A stretch of DNA of 52,462 nt from Phycisphaerae bacterium. GTDB taxonomy: Bacteria > Planctomycetota > Phycisphaerae > Sedimentisphaerales > Anaerobacaceae. The notes beneath the pieces were generated by a model. That model was not told the origin of the DNA. It saw nothing but the letters and a program-made list of their open reading frames with translations, and did not search any database. The stretch is from the NCBI GenBank assembly GCA_016782865.1, contig JADHXR010000034.1, positions 1-52,462 on the forward strand. The letters are read 5' to 3'. This document shows positions 8,749-17,003 of this stretch, piece after piece; positions within the stretch are counted from its first letter, which is position 1; the number at the start of each line of letters is the position of its first letter. The translations under genes and the position numbers were made by a program.

Positions 8749-10221
8749 ATGGAGCAATTGGAAAAATACATTGCGGTTGATCTCGGTGCCGAGAGCGGCA
8801 GGGTGATGCTCGGTTTGGTTTCGGCTGATAAACTCGTTCTGGAGGAGATTCATCGCTTCGGCAACGGGCCGATTGAGGAGAACGGCACCCTGCGGTGGGA
8901 TTTCAACGGGCTGCTCTCTGAGATTAAGACCGGCATCGGCAAGGCGGCGAAAGGGGCGAGCGGGCAAGTCCGGGGCATCGGCATCGATAGCTGGGGCGTC
9001 GATTTCGGCCTGCTGGACGCCGATGGCAAATTGCTCGAGAATCCCTACCACTATCGGGACAGCCAGACCGAAGGAATGCGGGAAAAAGCCTTCGAGATGA
9101 TGGGTAAACGCGCAATTTACGACAACACCGGCGTGCAGTTCATGGTGCTCAACAGTGTCTATCAACTGCTCGCGATGCGTTTGAATAACTCGGCGGCCCT
9201 GGCCAAGGCGGCGAACCTGGTCTTCGTAGGCGATCTGTTTACTTACTGTTTGTGTGGCGAGATTTTCGCGGAATACAGCCTGGCGAGCACCTCGCAGTTC
9301 ATGGATATGAGGACCGGCCAGTGGTCCAAGGCAGTCCTTGAGGGGCTTTCTCTGCCCACCGACATTATGCCGAAAATAATCGATCCCGGGACGGTTGTGG
9401 GTATATTGTCTGATGATATCGCAAACGAGCTTGGCTGCGGGACTATTCCCGTGATCGCGATCGGCTCGCACGACACAGCCTCAGCCGTCGCTGCGGTGCC
9501 CGCCGCCGCCGATGCCAACTGGGCTTATCTGTCATCCGGGACCTGGAGCCTGATGGGTGTGGAAATCCCGCAGGCGATCGTCAATGACAGGACCTTCCGG
9601 TATGAATTCACCAACGAGGGTGGAGTGGAAAGAACAATTAGGCTCTTAAAGAACATAATGGGGCTGTGGCTGGTCCAGGAATGTAGAAGACAATGGCAAC
9701 GCGAGGGGACTAGCCTGTCGCACGGCGAGATAGCTGCACGGGCGGAGAAGGCCGAGCCGTTTGCTCGCAGCATAGACGTTGACGATGGCACATTCCTCGC
9801 TCCGGGCGATATGCCCAGGCGGATAAATGACTATCTCGTCGGCACAGGTCAGGAGCCGATCGCCGACAAGGGACAAATGATAAGATCGATATTGGAGAAC
9901 CTTGCCCTGAAGTATCGCTCCATAACCGAGGCGATCGAAGATATCGCCGAAAGTAAGATTGACGTTATGCACATTGTCGGTGGCGGCATTCAGAATGAGC
10001 TGCTCTGCCAGTTCACGGCCAACGCCCTCGGCAAAAGAGTAGTCACCGGGCCGATCGAGGCCACAGCTATCGGCAATATCCTCATGCAGGCCATAGCGAC
10101 CGGACGGATAAAGTCGCTGGCCGAGGGTCGACACATCGTGCGCAACTCCTTCGAGCTGAAAGAATACGAGCCGCAAGAGACCTCCCGCTGGCGGGAGCAA
10201 TACGAGCAAAGTAAGAAGTAA
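8749..10221 (+). CDS. rhaB: L-rhamnulokinase (FGGY kinase)
   Basis: Phosphorylates L-rhamnulose to L-rhamnulose 1-phosphate with ATP. About 490 residues, as in E. coli RhaB (489). The N-terminus has the rhamnulokinase phosphate-binding motif DLGAESGRVML (11-21). Further family landmarks are GIDSWGVDFGLLD, YHYRDSQTEGM, IGSHDTASAVAAVP, YLSSGTWSLMGVE, NEGGVERTIRLLKNIMGLWL and the second nucleotide-binding segment MHIVGGGIQNELLCQ. The start is ATG 8749 because AAGGAG lies 7 nt upstream; a GTG at 8731 is in frame but lacks a site. First gene of a + strand run reaching 19586. The stop codon lies inside a heptamer repeat (10209-10250). Confidence 0.95.
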   Translation: MEQLEKYIAVDLGAESGRVMLGLVSADKLVLEEIHRFGNGPIEENGTLRWDFNGLLSEIKTGIGKAAKGASGQVRGIGIDSWGVDFGLLDADGKLLENPYHYRDSQTEGMREKAFEMMGKRAIYDNTGVQFMVLNSVYQLLAMRLNNSAALAKAANLVFVGDLFTYCLCGEIFAEYSLASTSQFMDMRTGQWSKAVLEGLSLPTDIMPKIIDPGTVVGILSDDIANELGCGTIPVIAIGSHDTASAVAAVPAAADANWAYLSSGTWSLMGVEIPQAIVNDRTFRYEFTNEGGVERTIRLLKNIMGLWLVQECRRQWQREGTSLSHGEIAARAEKAEPFARSIDVDDGTFLAPGDMPRRINDYLVGTGQEPIADKGQMIRSILENLALKYRSITEAIEDIAESKIDVMHIVGGGIQNELLCQFTANALGKRVVTGPIEATAIGNILMQAIATGRIKSLAEGRHIVRNSFELKEYEPQETSRWREQYEQSKK

Positions 10222-10250
10222 GAAGTAAGAAGGCAAAAAGTAAAAGCAAA
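10209..10250 (+). repeat. heptanucleotide tandem repeat, locus 1
   Basis: Six consecutive 7-mers: AAGTAAG three times, then AAGGCAA, AAAGTAA and AAGCAAA. The array overlaps the rhaB stop codon (10219-10221) and ends at the GAGG preceding the PHP gene. See the finding on period-7 repeats. Confidence 0.8.
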
Positions 10251-10256
10251 GAGGAC

Positions 10257-11591
10257 GTGGGTATCTTGATTGAAGAACTCGAGCGTAAGCTGGATAGTTT
10301 TGATGGGGACCGAAGAAAAGCGGCTCTGTTGGAGCTTTGTGAGAAGGTTGCGGCGGGGCAAGTCCATTTGCCCGAGTCCGGCACTGACGTGAACATTCAC
10401 TGCCATACGTTTTTTTCCTACAACGCCTATGGGTATTCTCCGAGCAAATTCGCCTGGCTGGCGCGCAAGAGAGGGCTGGGTGTCGCCGGAGTGGTCGATT
10501 TCGATGTGCTCGACGCCCTGGAGGAGTTTCTGGACGCCTGCAGGCTTCTGGGCTTGAAGGGCTGCGCAGGACTCGAGTCGCGAGTGTTCGTCCCTGAATT
10601 CGCAGATAATGTCATAAACTCGCCTGGCGAGCCGGGCATTTCGTATCACATGGGTGTAGGATTTCCCTCGGCGACGGTGCCGGATGACCAGCAGGACTTC
10701 CTCGGGGGACTTCGCGAAACGGCCCAGGGGAGAAATCAGGGCCTGATGGCGAGGGTGAACGAACATCTTCGCCCGGTTGAACTCGACTACGAGCGGGACG
10801 TGCTTGTGCTTACCCCGTCGGGCAACGCCACCGAGCGGCACATGTGCCTTGCTTTTGCGCGCAAGGCTGTGGAGGTTCTGGGGGATGCGGACAAAACGGC
10901 CGATTTCTGGTCGGAGAAATTGGGTGTGGAGCTAACGGCTTGCGAGATGCCCGAAAGCAGGGACTTGCTCGACGCGATTCGCGCCAAGACGATGAAACGC
11001 GGCGGGGTTGGTTATGTTAAGCCCGATCACGGGTCTTTTCCCCGCATGGCCGATACGAACAGCTTCATACTCGCCTCAGGCGGAATCCCCGTCCATACGT
11101 GGCTCGATGGAACAAGCGACGGCGAGCAGGAAATCGACCGATTGCTCGATGTCGCCATGAGCACAGGAGCGGCGGCGATTAATGTTATCCCGGATCGCAA
11201 TTACACGCCTGGCTCTGCCGACGTGAAGCTCAAGAACCTCTACCACGTGGTGGAAGTGGCGCAGAAACGGCATCTGCCCGTGGTGATGGGGACCGAGATG
11301 AACAGTCCCGGGCAGAAATTTGTCGACGACTTCCAGAGTGAGCAGCTCAAGCCCTTGGCGGCGGTGTTCCTCAAAGGTGCGCACATTGTGTATGCTCATT
11401 CGGTGCTTGGGCGAAAATGCTCTCTTGGATATACCAGCGATTGGGCCAAGAAGAGTTTCGACAGCGTTGCGGACAAGAATGAGTTCTTCGAGGAGCTTGG
11501 AAGTTCGTTGCAGCCGGGCGAAGAAGATGATCTTAACGGCCTGAGTGGTGACATGACCGCCCGGGAGATATTGGACAAGATTAACACGTGA
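10257..11591 (+). CDS. PHP-domain metal-dependent hydrolase-like protein
   Basis: Up to 444 residues. The N-terminal NIHCHTFFSYNAYGYSPS (about 46-63) is the first PHP motif (HxH plus the typical SYNAYGYSP continuation), followed by GVAGVVDFD. Later conserved-looking segments are GGIPVHTWLDG, MGTEMNSPGQKFVDDF and VYAHSVLGRKC, which could provide further metal ligands. PHP proteins are di- or trinuclear metal phosphoesterases or phosphatases. The position between rhaB and rhaA suggests a sugar-phosphate or similar phosphoester as substrate, but this is inference. The start is uncertain: GTG 10257 is only 2 nt after GAGG (10251-10254), while TTG 10266 sits 11 nt after it. Confidence 0.7.
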   Translation: MGILIEELERKLDSFDGDRRKAALLELCEKVAAGQVHLPESGTDVNIHCHTFFSYNAYGYSPSKFAWLARKRGLGVAGVVDFDVLDALEEFLDACRLLGLKGCAGLESRVFVPEFADNVINSPGEPGISYHMGVGFPSATVPDDQQDFLGGLRETAQGRNQGLMARVNEHLRPVELDYERDVLVLTPSGNATERHMCLAFARKAVEVLGDADKTADFWSEKLGVELTACEMPESRDLLDAIRAKTMKRGGVGYVKPDHGSFPRMADTNSFILASGGIPVHTWLDGTSDGEQEIDRLLDVAMSTGAAAINVIPDRNYTPGSADVKLKNLYHVVEVAQKRHLPVVMGTEMNSPGQKFVDDFQSEQLKPLAAVFLKGAHIVYAHSVLGRKCSLGYTSDWAKKSFDSVADKNEFFEELGSSLQPGEEDDLNGLSGDMTAREILDKINT

Positions 11592-11615
11592 CCTATAGGG
11601 CACGAAGGATTGAGT

Positions 11616-13286
11616 ATGACAGATTTGCCAAGAACGCAGTATGCGGTTCAATTGGTGGGGCCGGATGAGCTTGTTTTGAGCAAGACCAAAGATGTCCCCG
11701 TGCCGGGTCGGCATCAGATTCTTTGCCGGGTAGAGGCGGTCGGGCTTTGTTTTTCCGACCTCAAGTTGCTCAAGCAATTCTCCTCGCACGTACGCAAGGG
11801 CGAGGTGGTATCCGGAATCGATCTGGACATACTCAAAGAAATCCCCAGCTACGTTCCGGGCGAAGCTGCAACGGTGCCCGGCCACGAAGCGGTGGTCAGG
11901 ATCGAAGCGGTCGGTCCCGGCGTGGAGGATTTTACCCCCGGCCAGCGATTCCTCGTCCAGACGGATTATCGCTGGGTTCGAACCGCAACTTCCAACGGCG
12001 CGCTGGGATACAACTTCGAAGGCGCTCTGGCCGAGTTCGTGCTGATGGACGAGAGGATCATAACCTCGCCCGAAGGTGATTCTATGCTCCTGCCCGCCAG
12101 CGAAGAACTCTCCGGCTCGGCGGTCGCCCTGGTCGAACCCTGGGCATGCGTTGAAGACGCCTATGTTTCGACTGAACGAACAACATTGAAGGCGGGCGGG
12201 CAGATGCTCGTTGTTGCCGATGCCGACGTAGCTGAAGGTGGGCTCAACAGTTTGTTTGATTGTTATGGCACGCCCGCTCAGATAACCTGGGTTTCAGAGT
12301 CGCCGGAACCTTCCGTGTTAACCGTCCCGGTTACGAGAGCTGCAGGCGTTACAGAGCTTGCCGACGCAGGCTTCGACGACGTGATCTACTTTGGTTCGCG
12401 CCCGGAGGTTGCCGAATCGTTGTTTGCGAAAGTCGCCCTCAACGGCCTTTTGAATGTCGTTCTCTGCGGAGGCAGGTTCGGCAGGGACGTTGTCACTATG
12501 GTCGGTCGAGTCCACTACGGCGGCATTCGCATAATTGGCACGACCGGGTCGGACCCAGCCGGGTCGATGGAGACAATCCCCAAGACCGATGAAATTCGCA
12601 CCGGCGATAAGATCAACGTCATCGGCGCCGGCGGTCCGATGGGGATGATGCACGTGATACGCAATATCTGTCAGGGCGTCGAGGGCGTCAGCGTTTTCGC
12701 AAGTGACCTTGACGATGGCAGGCTGGGGGCGTTGACAAAAATCGCTGCGCCTCTGGCCGCCAAAAACGGGGTTGAGTACAGGCCGTACAATCCGACGAAG
12801 CAGGAGACTGAGGATGCGTTCGATTACGCCGCGATCATGGCGCCTATACCTGCGTTGGTCGCCGCCTGTGTGCATGGCGCCGCCGAGCGGGGACTGATCA
12901 ACATCTTCGCCGGCATACCGGCAACCGTCTCCGGCGAGATCGACCTGGATGCTTACATTGAGAAGAAACTGTATTTCATCGGGACCAGCGGCTCGACCTT
13001 GGATGACATGAAACAAATGCTGGCTAAAGCCGAATCGGGCCGGCTCGATACAAATGTAAGCGTCGCCGCCGTTTGCGGTTTCGAGGGCGCGGCCGAAGGA
13101 ATTCGTGCGGTCGAGAGCAGATCGATAGCGGGTAAGATCATCGTCTACCCGGCTTGCCGCGACCTGGGATTAGTGTCGCTCGAAGAAATGGTCGAGAAGA
13201 TGCCTGAAGTTGCCAAGTGCCTTAACGATGGGCTTTGGACCGAACTGGCGGAACAGAAACTTCTGGAAATGTATCAAGACTCGTAG
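11616..13286 (+). CDS. large zinc-type MDR dehydrogenase
   Basis: 556 residues from ATG 11616 (AAGGA at 11605-11609). The N-terminal GroES-like domain has GLCFSDLK (candidate Zn-ligand Cys near 45), VPGHEAVVRIEAVGPGVEDFTPGQRF (His near 90) and EGALAEFVLMDER, all typical of zinc alcohol dehydrogenases. The coenzyme-binding motif VIGAGGPMGMMHVI appears unusually late, near residue 340. Before it (about 190-300) lies a second Rossmann-like stretch (GGQMLVVADADVAEGG to LNVVLCGGRFG) without a clear glycine motif, which explains the extra length over the usual 340-400. In this operon it may reduce or oxidise L-lactaldehyde or a rhamnose-derived intermediate. Sugar-phosphate reductases of the sorbose type are an alternative. 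Confidence 0.75.
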   Translation: MTDLPRTQYAVQLVGPDELVLSKTKDVPVPGRHQILCRVEAVGLCFSDLKLLKQFSSHVRKGEVVSGIDLDILKEIPSYVPGEAATVPGHEAVVRIEAVGPGVEDFTPGQRFLVQTDYRWVRTATSNGALGYNFEGALAEFVLMDERIITSPEGDSMLLPASEELSGSAVALVEPWACVEDAYVSTERTTLKAGGQMLVVADADVAEGGLNSLFDCYGTPAQITWVSESPEPSVLTVPVTRAAGVTELADAGFDDVIYFGSRPEVAESLFAKVALNGLLNVVLCGGRFGRDVVTMVGRVHYGGIRIIGTTGSDPAGSMETIPKTDEIRTGDKINVIGAGGPMGMMHVIRNICQGVEGVSVFASDLDDGRLGALTKIAAPLAAKNGVEYRPYNPTKQETEDAFDYAAIMAPIPALVAACVHGAAERGLINIFAGIPATVSGEIDLDAYIEKKLYFIGTSGSTLDDMKQMLAKAESGRLDTNVSVAAVCGFEGAAEGIRAVESRSIAGKIIVYPACRDLGLVSLEEMVEKMPEVAKCLNDGLWTELAEQKLLEMYQDS

Positions 13287-13298
13287 GGAGCTTCGGAC

Positions 13299-14564
13299 AT
13301 GAGCAATTCGGAGAGGATCGAAAAAGCGTATGAGGCGGCGCGGCAGCGTTATGCCGAGTTGGGCGTTGACAGCGACAAGGCGATGGGCCGGCTGGCGAAG
13401 ATTGCGATATCGTTGCACTGCTGGCAAGGCGATGACGTAGGGGGCTTCGAGACCAGCGAAGGTCTGACCGGCGGCGGCATAATGGCGACCGGTGCCTATC
13501 CGGGCAAGGCGCGCACGGCCGATGAACTGCGGGCCGATGTAGACAAAGTCATGAGCCTATTGCCGGGCAGGCATCGACTGAATCTGCACGCGAGTTATGC
13601 CCAGACCAAGGGCAAGGTCGAACGCGATGAATTGGAGCCCGAGCATTTTTCCGCGTGGATCGATTGGGCCAAAGCAGCCGGTATCGGGATGGATTTTAAC
13701 GGCACTTTTTTCTCGCATCCGAAAGCCGAGAGTGGGTTTACATTAGCCAGTGCCAATGAAGATATACGTAAGTTCTGGGTCGATCACGGGATGGTGTGCC
13801 GAAAAATTGGAGCCGCGATGGGTAAGGAACTCGGCACGCCCTGCGTGACAAACCTGTGGATCGCAGACGGTTACAAGGACATCCCGGCCGACCGCAAAGG
13901 ACCTCGCGAGCGGCTCAAGAAATCACTTGATGAGATATTCGCCCAATCGATGGACCGCGCGCACGTGCTGGATGCGGTGGAAGCGAAACTCTTCGGCATA
14001 GGCTCTGAAAGTTACGTTGTCGGTTCGCATGAGTTTTATCTGGGCTACGCTATCGAAAACAAGACGTTGCTCTGCCTGGACACGGGGCATTTTCATCCGA
14101 CCGAAGTTGTCTCCGACAAGATATCGTCCGTGCTGACTTTTCTCGACGAGATATTGCTTCACGTCAGCAGGGGGGTGCGTTGGGACAGCGACCACGTGGT
14201 CATCCTTTCGGATGAGCTGCGAGCGATTGCCCAGGAAATCGTGCGCGGCGATTACCTCGACCGGGTACGCATCGGGCTCGATTTCTTCGACGCCAGCATT
14301 AACCGGATCGCCGCCTGGACCATCGGCACGCGCTGCATGATAAAGGCGCTGCTGATAGCCCTTTTGGAGCCGGTGGACAAACTCCAGCAGATGGAAGCCG
14401 AGGGTGACTTAACCTCAAGGTTGGCCATGCTGGAAGAGTTGAAGACTCTTCCCTTCGGCGCCGTCTGGGATTACTACTGTTTGAAATCGGACGTCCCCGT
14501 GGCTGAAAGCTGGCTCGATGACGTTTGGGCTTATGAGAAGGATGTTCTAAGCAAGCGCCGATAG
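13299..14564 (+). CDS. rhaA: L-rhamnose isomerase
   Basis: Interconverts L-rhamnose and L-rhamnulose, the entry step of the pathway, in the cytoplasm. 421 residues against 419 in E. coli, aligning along its length by eye: [14 protein letters not shown] near 37, [49 protein letters not shown] near 225, [19 protein letters not shown] near 260, [14 protein letters not shown], and [15 protein letters not shown] near 328. These include the metal-binding Glu, Asp and His residues of the family. GGGAG lies 6-10 nt before the ATG. Placed 12 nt after the MDR gene, so cotranscribed. Confidence 0.97.
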   Translation: MSNSERIEKAYEAARQRYAELGVDSDKAMGRLAKIAISLHCWQGDDVGGFETSEGLTGGGIMATGAYPGKARTADELRADVDKVMSLLPGRHRLNLHASYAQTKGKVERDELEPEHFSAWIDWAKAAGIGMDFNGTFFSHPKAESGFTLASANEDIRKFWVDHGMVCRKIGAAMGKELGTPCVTNLWIADGYKDIPADRKGPRERLKKSLDEIFAQSMDRAHVLDAVEAKLFGIGSESYVVGSHEFYLGYAIENKTLLCLDTGHFHPTEVVSDKISSVLTFLDEILLHVSRGVRWDSDHVVILSDELRAIAQEIVRGDYLDRVRIGLDFFDASINRIAAWTIGTRCMIKALLIALLEPVDKLQQMEAEGDLTSRLAMLEELKTLPFGAVWDYYCLKSDVPVAESWLDDVWAYEKDVLSKRR

Positions 14565-14606
14565 AAAAGTGTAGCGATTATAGTCAGACTCTTTGAGGAC
14601 GACGGC

Positions 14607-16034
14607 ATGGATACAGAGCAGCAGTCGAAACAGATGCAGGCAGGCAGCGAGTTCGAACGCGAACCTGTGCCCAAAAGTGCGAGGCTCGGTTTCAAGAGCT
14701 TCATCGGAATGTACGCCGGCGAACATTGTGCCGGAACCGAGTTAATGATCGGGCCGCTCTTCGTGGCCGCGGGGGTCAGTGCCTACGACCTTATAATGGG
14801 ACTTCTGCTCGGCAACGCCCTGGCGGTCCTCAGCTGGATGTTCCTTTGCGCGCCTATCGCCACTCGCAGCCGTCTGACGCTCTACTGTCATCTTGAGAAG
14901 ATTTGCGGGCGCAAACTCGTGACGCTTTACAACCTCGCCAACGGTGTGATGTTCTGTTTCCTCGCCGGAGCGATGGTCACCGTCTCGGCGACGGCGGTTG
15001 GCGTCTGGTTCAAGTTCCCCATGCCCGGGCTCAACGACTTGTATCCCAACAGTGTCGGCTGGGTGGCGGCGGTTGCCGTTGTCGGCGGACTCATCGCCAT
15101 CGTCGCCGCCTACGGCTACCAGACAGTGGCCAGATTTGCCAACATTGCCGCTCCGTGGATGGTCCTGGTGTTCCTGGCCTTCGGCTTTGTCGGGCTTCGC
15201 CAGTTCATCGACGCAACGGGCTTCGATGTAGCCTCGCTGGGCGATGCCTGGCAATTGGCCAAGACGCATATCTGGAAGGGCGGGGCGCCGCAGGAAGGGC
15301 AGGTGAAGTTCACGTTCTGGCATATCACCTTCTTCGCGTGGTTCTGCAACATGGCGATGCACGTCGGCATGAGCGATTTGTCCGTGTTCCGCTTTGCGAA
15401 GAAGTCCTGGTACGGAGTCGCTTCGTCCACGGGGATGTATGTGGGCCACTTCATGGCGTGGATAAGTGCTTCGATTCTTTATGCGTATCAGCTTCACCTT
15501 GATCCGGCCGATACGGATGTGTTGCCCGGGCCGCTGGCTTATCGTGCCGCGGGACTGGCTGGTTTGCTGTGTGTGATTATCGCCGGCTGGACGACCGCCA
15601 ATCCGACCATCTATCGTGCGGGGCTGGCGTTCCAGGCGATCTCGCCGAAATCGTCGCGATTCAAAGTGACTCTCCTCACGGGCGCTATCGCGACTCTCGC
15701 GGGAATGTTCCCTGCCATTGCGATGAAACTGCTCGGCTTTGTAGCTCTGTACGGTCTGATACTGATGCCTATGGGGGCGGTGATCTTTGTCGACTTCTGG
15801 CTGATCCGCAAGTTCGGTTTGGCCAGCTCATATGCTGAACTTAGCGGCAAGACCTTCAACTGGGCCGCCGGCCTTGCCTGGTTCGTGACTCTTGCGACGG
15901 CGTGGGTATTGGTGAAGTTTGCCGGTGTGCAGATATTCTTTGTTTCGTTGCCCGGTTGGTTTGTCGCGGCCTTCTTGTACATCGTCTTGAGCAAGTTCTA
16001 TCAGAACAAGGTCCGCCCGTCAACGGCGGCATAA
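14607..16034 (+). CDS. NCS1-like membrane permease, candidate rhamnose transporter
   Basis: 475 residues with about 12 hydrophobic segments. After a hydrophilic N-terminus, RLGFKSFIGMYAGEHCAGTELMIGPLFVAAGVS resembles the first part of NCS1 (cytosine/purine/allantoin permease) proteins, and other segments such as GWTTANPTIYRAGLAFQ near 330 fit that family. Known NCS1 members carry nucleobases, hydantoins or thiamine-like molecules, not sugars. It is the only transporter in an operon otherwise devoted to L-rhamnose, so a sugar substrate is an inference from position. No RhaT-like or ABC transporter is present. The gene sits 42 nt after rhaA and 14 nt before a small membrane protein gene. Confidence 0.65.
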   Translation: MDTEQQSKQMQAGSEFEREPVPKSARLGFKSFIGMYAGEHCAGTELMIGPLFVAAGVSAYDLIMGLLLGNALAVLSWMFLCAPIATRSRLTLYCHLEKICGRKLVTLYNLANGVMFCFLAGAMVTVSATAVGVWFKFPMPGLNDLYPNSVGWVAAVAVVGGLIAIVAAYGYQTVARFANIAAPWMVLVFLAFGFVGLRQFIDATGFDVASLGDAWQLAKTHIWKGGAPQEGQVKFTFWHITFFAWFCNMAMHVGMSDLSVFRFAKKSWYGVASSTGMYVGHFMAWISASILYAYQLHLDPADTDVLPGPLAYRAAGLAGLLCVIIAGWTTANPTIYRAGLAFQAISPKSSRFKVTLLTGAIATLAGMFPAIAMKLLGFVALYGLILMPMGAVIFVDFWLIRKFGLASSYAELSGKTFNWAAGLAWFVTLATAWVLVKFAGVQIFFVSLPGWFVAAFLYIVLSKFYQNKVRPSTAA

Positions 16035-16048
16035 CAGGAGAAGTTACA

Positions 16049-16234
16049 ATGCGTCCCATCCTGCAAATAACATCATTAGTGGCACTGATCGCTCTGACTT
16101 TACCCTCTGTCATCTTCCTGGCGGGCCGCCTGGAGTTGAATACGGTAAAATGGATCATGCTGCTTGCGACAATCGTCTGGTTTGTCGTCGCGACCGGCTG
16201 GATGTGGAAAGATAACGGCGCCGAGAAGAGTTAG
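16049..16234 (+). CDS. small two-helix membrane protein
   Basis: 61 residues starting at ATG 16049, with GGAG at 16037-16040. Two hydrophobic stretches (ITSLVALIALTLPSVIFLAG and WIMLLATIVWFVVATGWMW) are joined by a short polar loop, and the tail KDNGAEKS is charged. It is placed 14 nt after the permease and 8 nt before the epimerase-like gene, so it is translated from the same mRNA. I do not recognise a family by name. The arrangement suggests an accessory subunit or stabiliser of the permease, which is inference. Confidence 0.7.
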   Translation: MRPILQITSLVALIALTLPSVIFLAGRLELNTVKWIMLLATIVWFVVATGWMWKDNGAEKS

Positions 16235-16242
16235 GATCAGAA

Positions 16243-16986
16243 ATGCAAAGTAAAGCCCTTTTCGATCAGTTGCGTCAGAAAGCGCCGCTTGTCAGCGTGG
16301 GCGTGCTTAGTGCGGATTTGATGTCCCTGGGTTCGGATTTGGAACTTCTGGAAAGAGCCGGCGTAGAGTTGCTGCACTTTGACATTATGGACGGGTGTTT
16401 TTGTCCGATGATGACGGTCGGGCCCGGTTTTGTGAAGGCCGTCAAAACAACGCTGCTGAAAGACGTGCATTTGATGATAGATGAGCCGTTGGATAAGCTT
16501 GAGAGCTACGTCGCAGCCGGGGCGGATATGATTACGGTCCACGTTGAGTCCTGCCGGCATACACATCGCGTTTTGCAGAGTCTTGGAGAGATGACGAATA
16601 CCAACGATTCAGCCAGGGGCATTCTGCGCGGAATAGCGCTAAATCCCGGAACACCGATTGAGACGGTGATGCCTCTCCTCGATGAGGTCCAAATGGTCTT
16701 TCTTCTGGCTGTGAACCCTGGCTGGGGTGGTCAGAAGTTTATTGCTTCCGCGCAACGGCGCCTAAAGCAGTTGGAAGAGATGATTGCCGCCAGCGGAAGA
16801 GACATTCTCACGGGCGTTGACGGCGGGATTACGCAGGATAACATAGCCGATGTTGCGCGGATGGGCGCGGATATAATCGTCACAGGAAGCGCGGTCTTTC
16901 GCGGGAACACGGCGCTGGAAAACGCAAAGTCTATGATGAGAACCGCCGAAAATGCCGCCAAAAGTATCAATACAAACGCGACATAG
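16243..16986 (+). CDS. ribulose-phosphate 3-epimerase-like protein
   Basis: 247 residues with the (beta/alpha)8 landmarks of Rpe: SVGVLSADLMSLG (beta 1), LHFDIMDGCFCPMMTVGPGFV with the metal-ligand HFDIMDG, DVHLMIDEPLDKL, AGADMITVHVES, GIALNPGTPIETV, LLAVNPGWGGQKFI, and GVDGGITQDNI (DGG metal/phosphate site). The metal-binding His and Asp residues appear conserved. Canonical Rpe is 210-230 residues and acts in the pentose phosphate pathway. Here the gene is inside a rhamnose operon, so it may act on a different ketose phosphate, for example a ribulose or rhamnulose phosphate. The first motif reads SVGVLSADL rather than the usual PSILSADF. Confidence 0.8.
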   Translation: MQSKALFDQLRQKAPLVSVGVLSADLMSLGSDLELLERAGVELLHFDIMDGCFCPMMTVGPGFVKAVKTTLLKDVHLMIDEPLDKLESYVAAGADMITVHVESCRHTHRVLQSLGEMTNTNDSARGILRGIALNPGTPIETVMPLLDEVQMVFLLAVNPGWGGQKFIASAQRRLKQLEEMIAASGRDILTGVDGGITQDNIADVARMGADIIVTGSAVFRGNTALENAKSMMRTAENAAKSINTNAT

Positions 16987-17003
16987 CGGGAGCGGGAAGA
17001 AGA

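Noticed and set aside
10209..10250. CRISPR array
   Set aside because: The repeats are 7 nt with no spacers; no other repeat-spacer pattern or cas gene is present.
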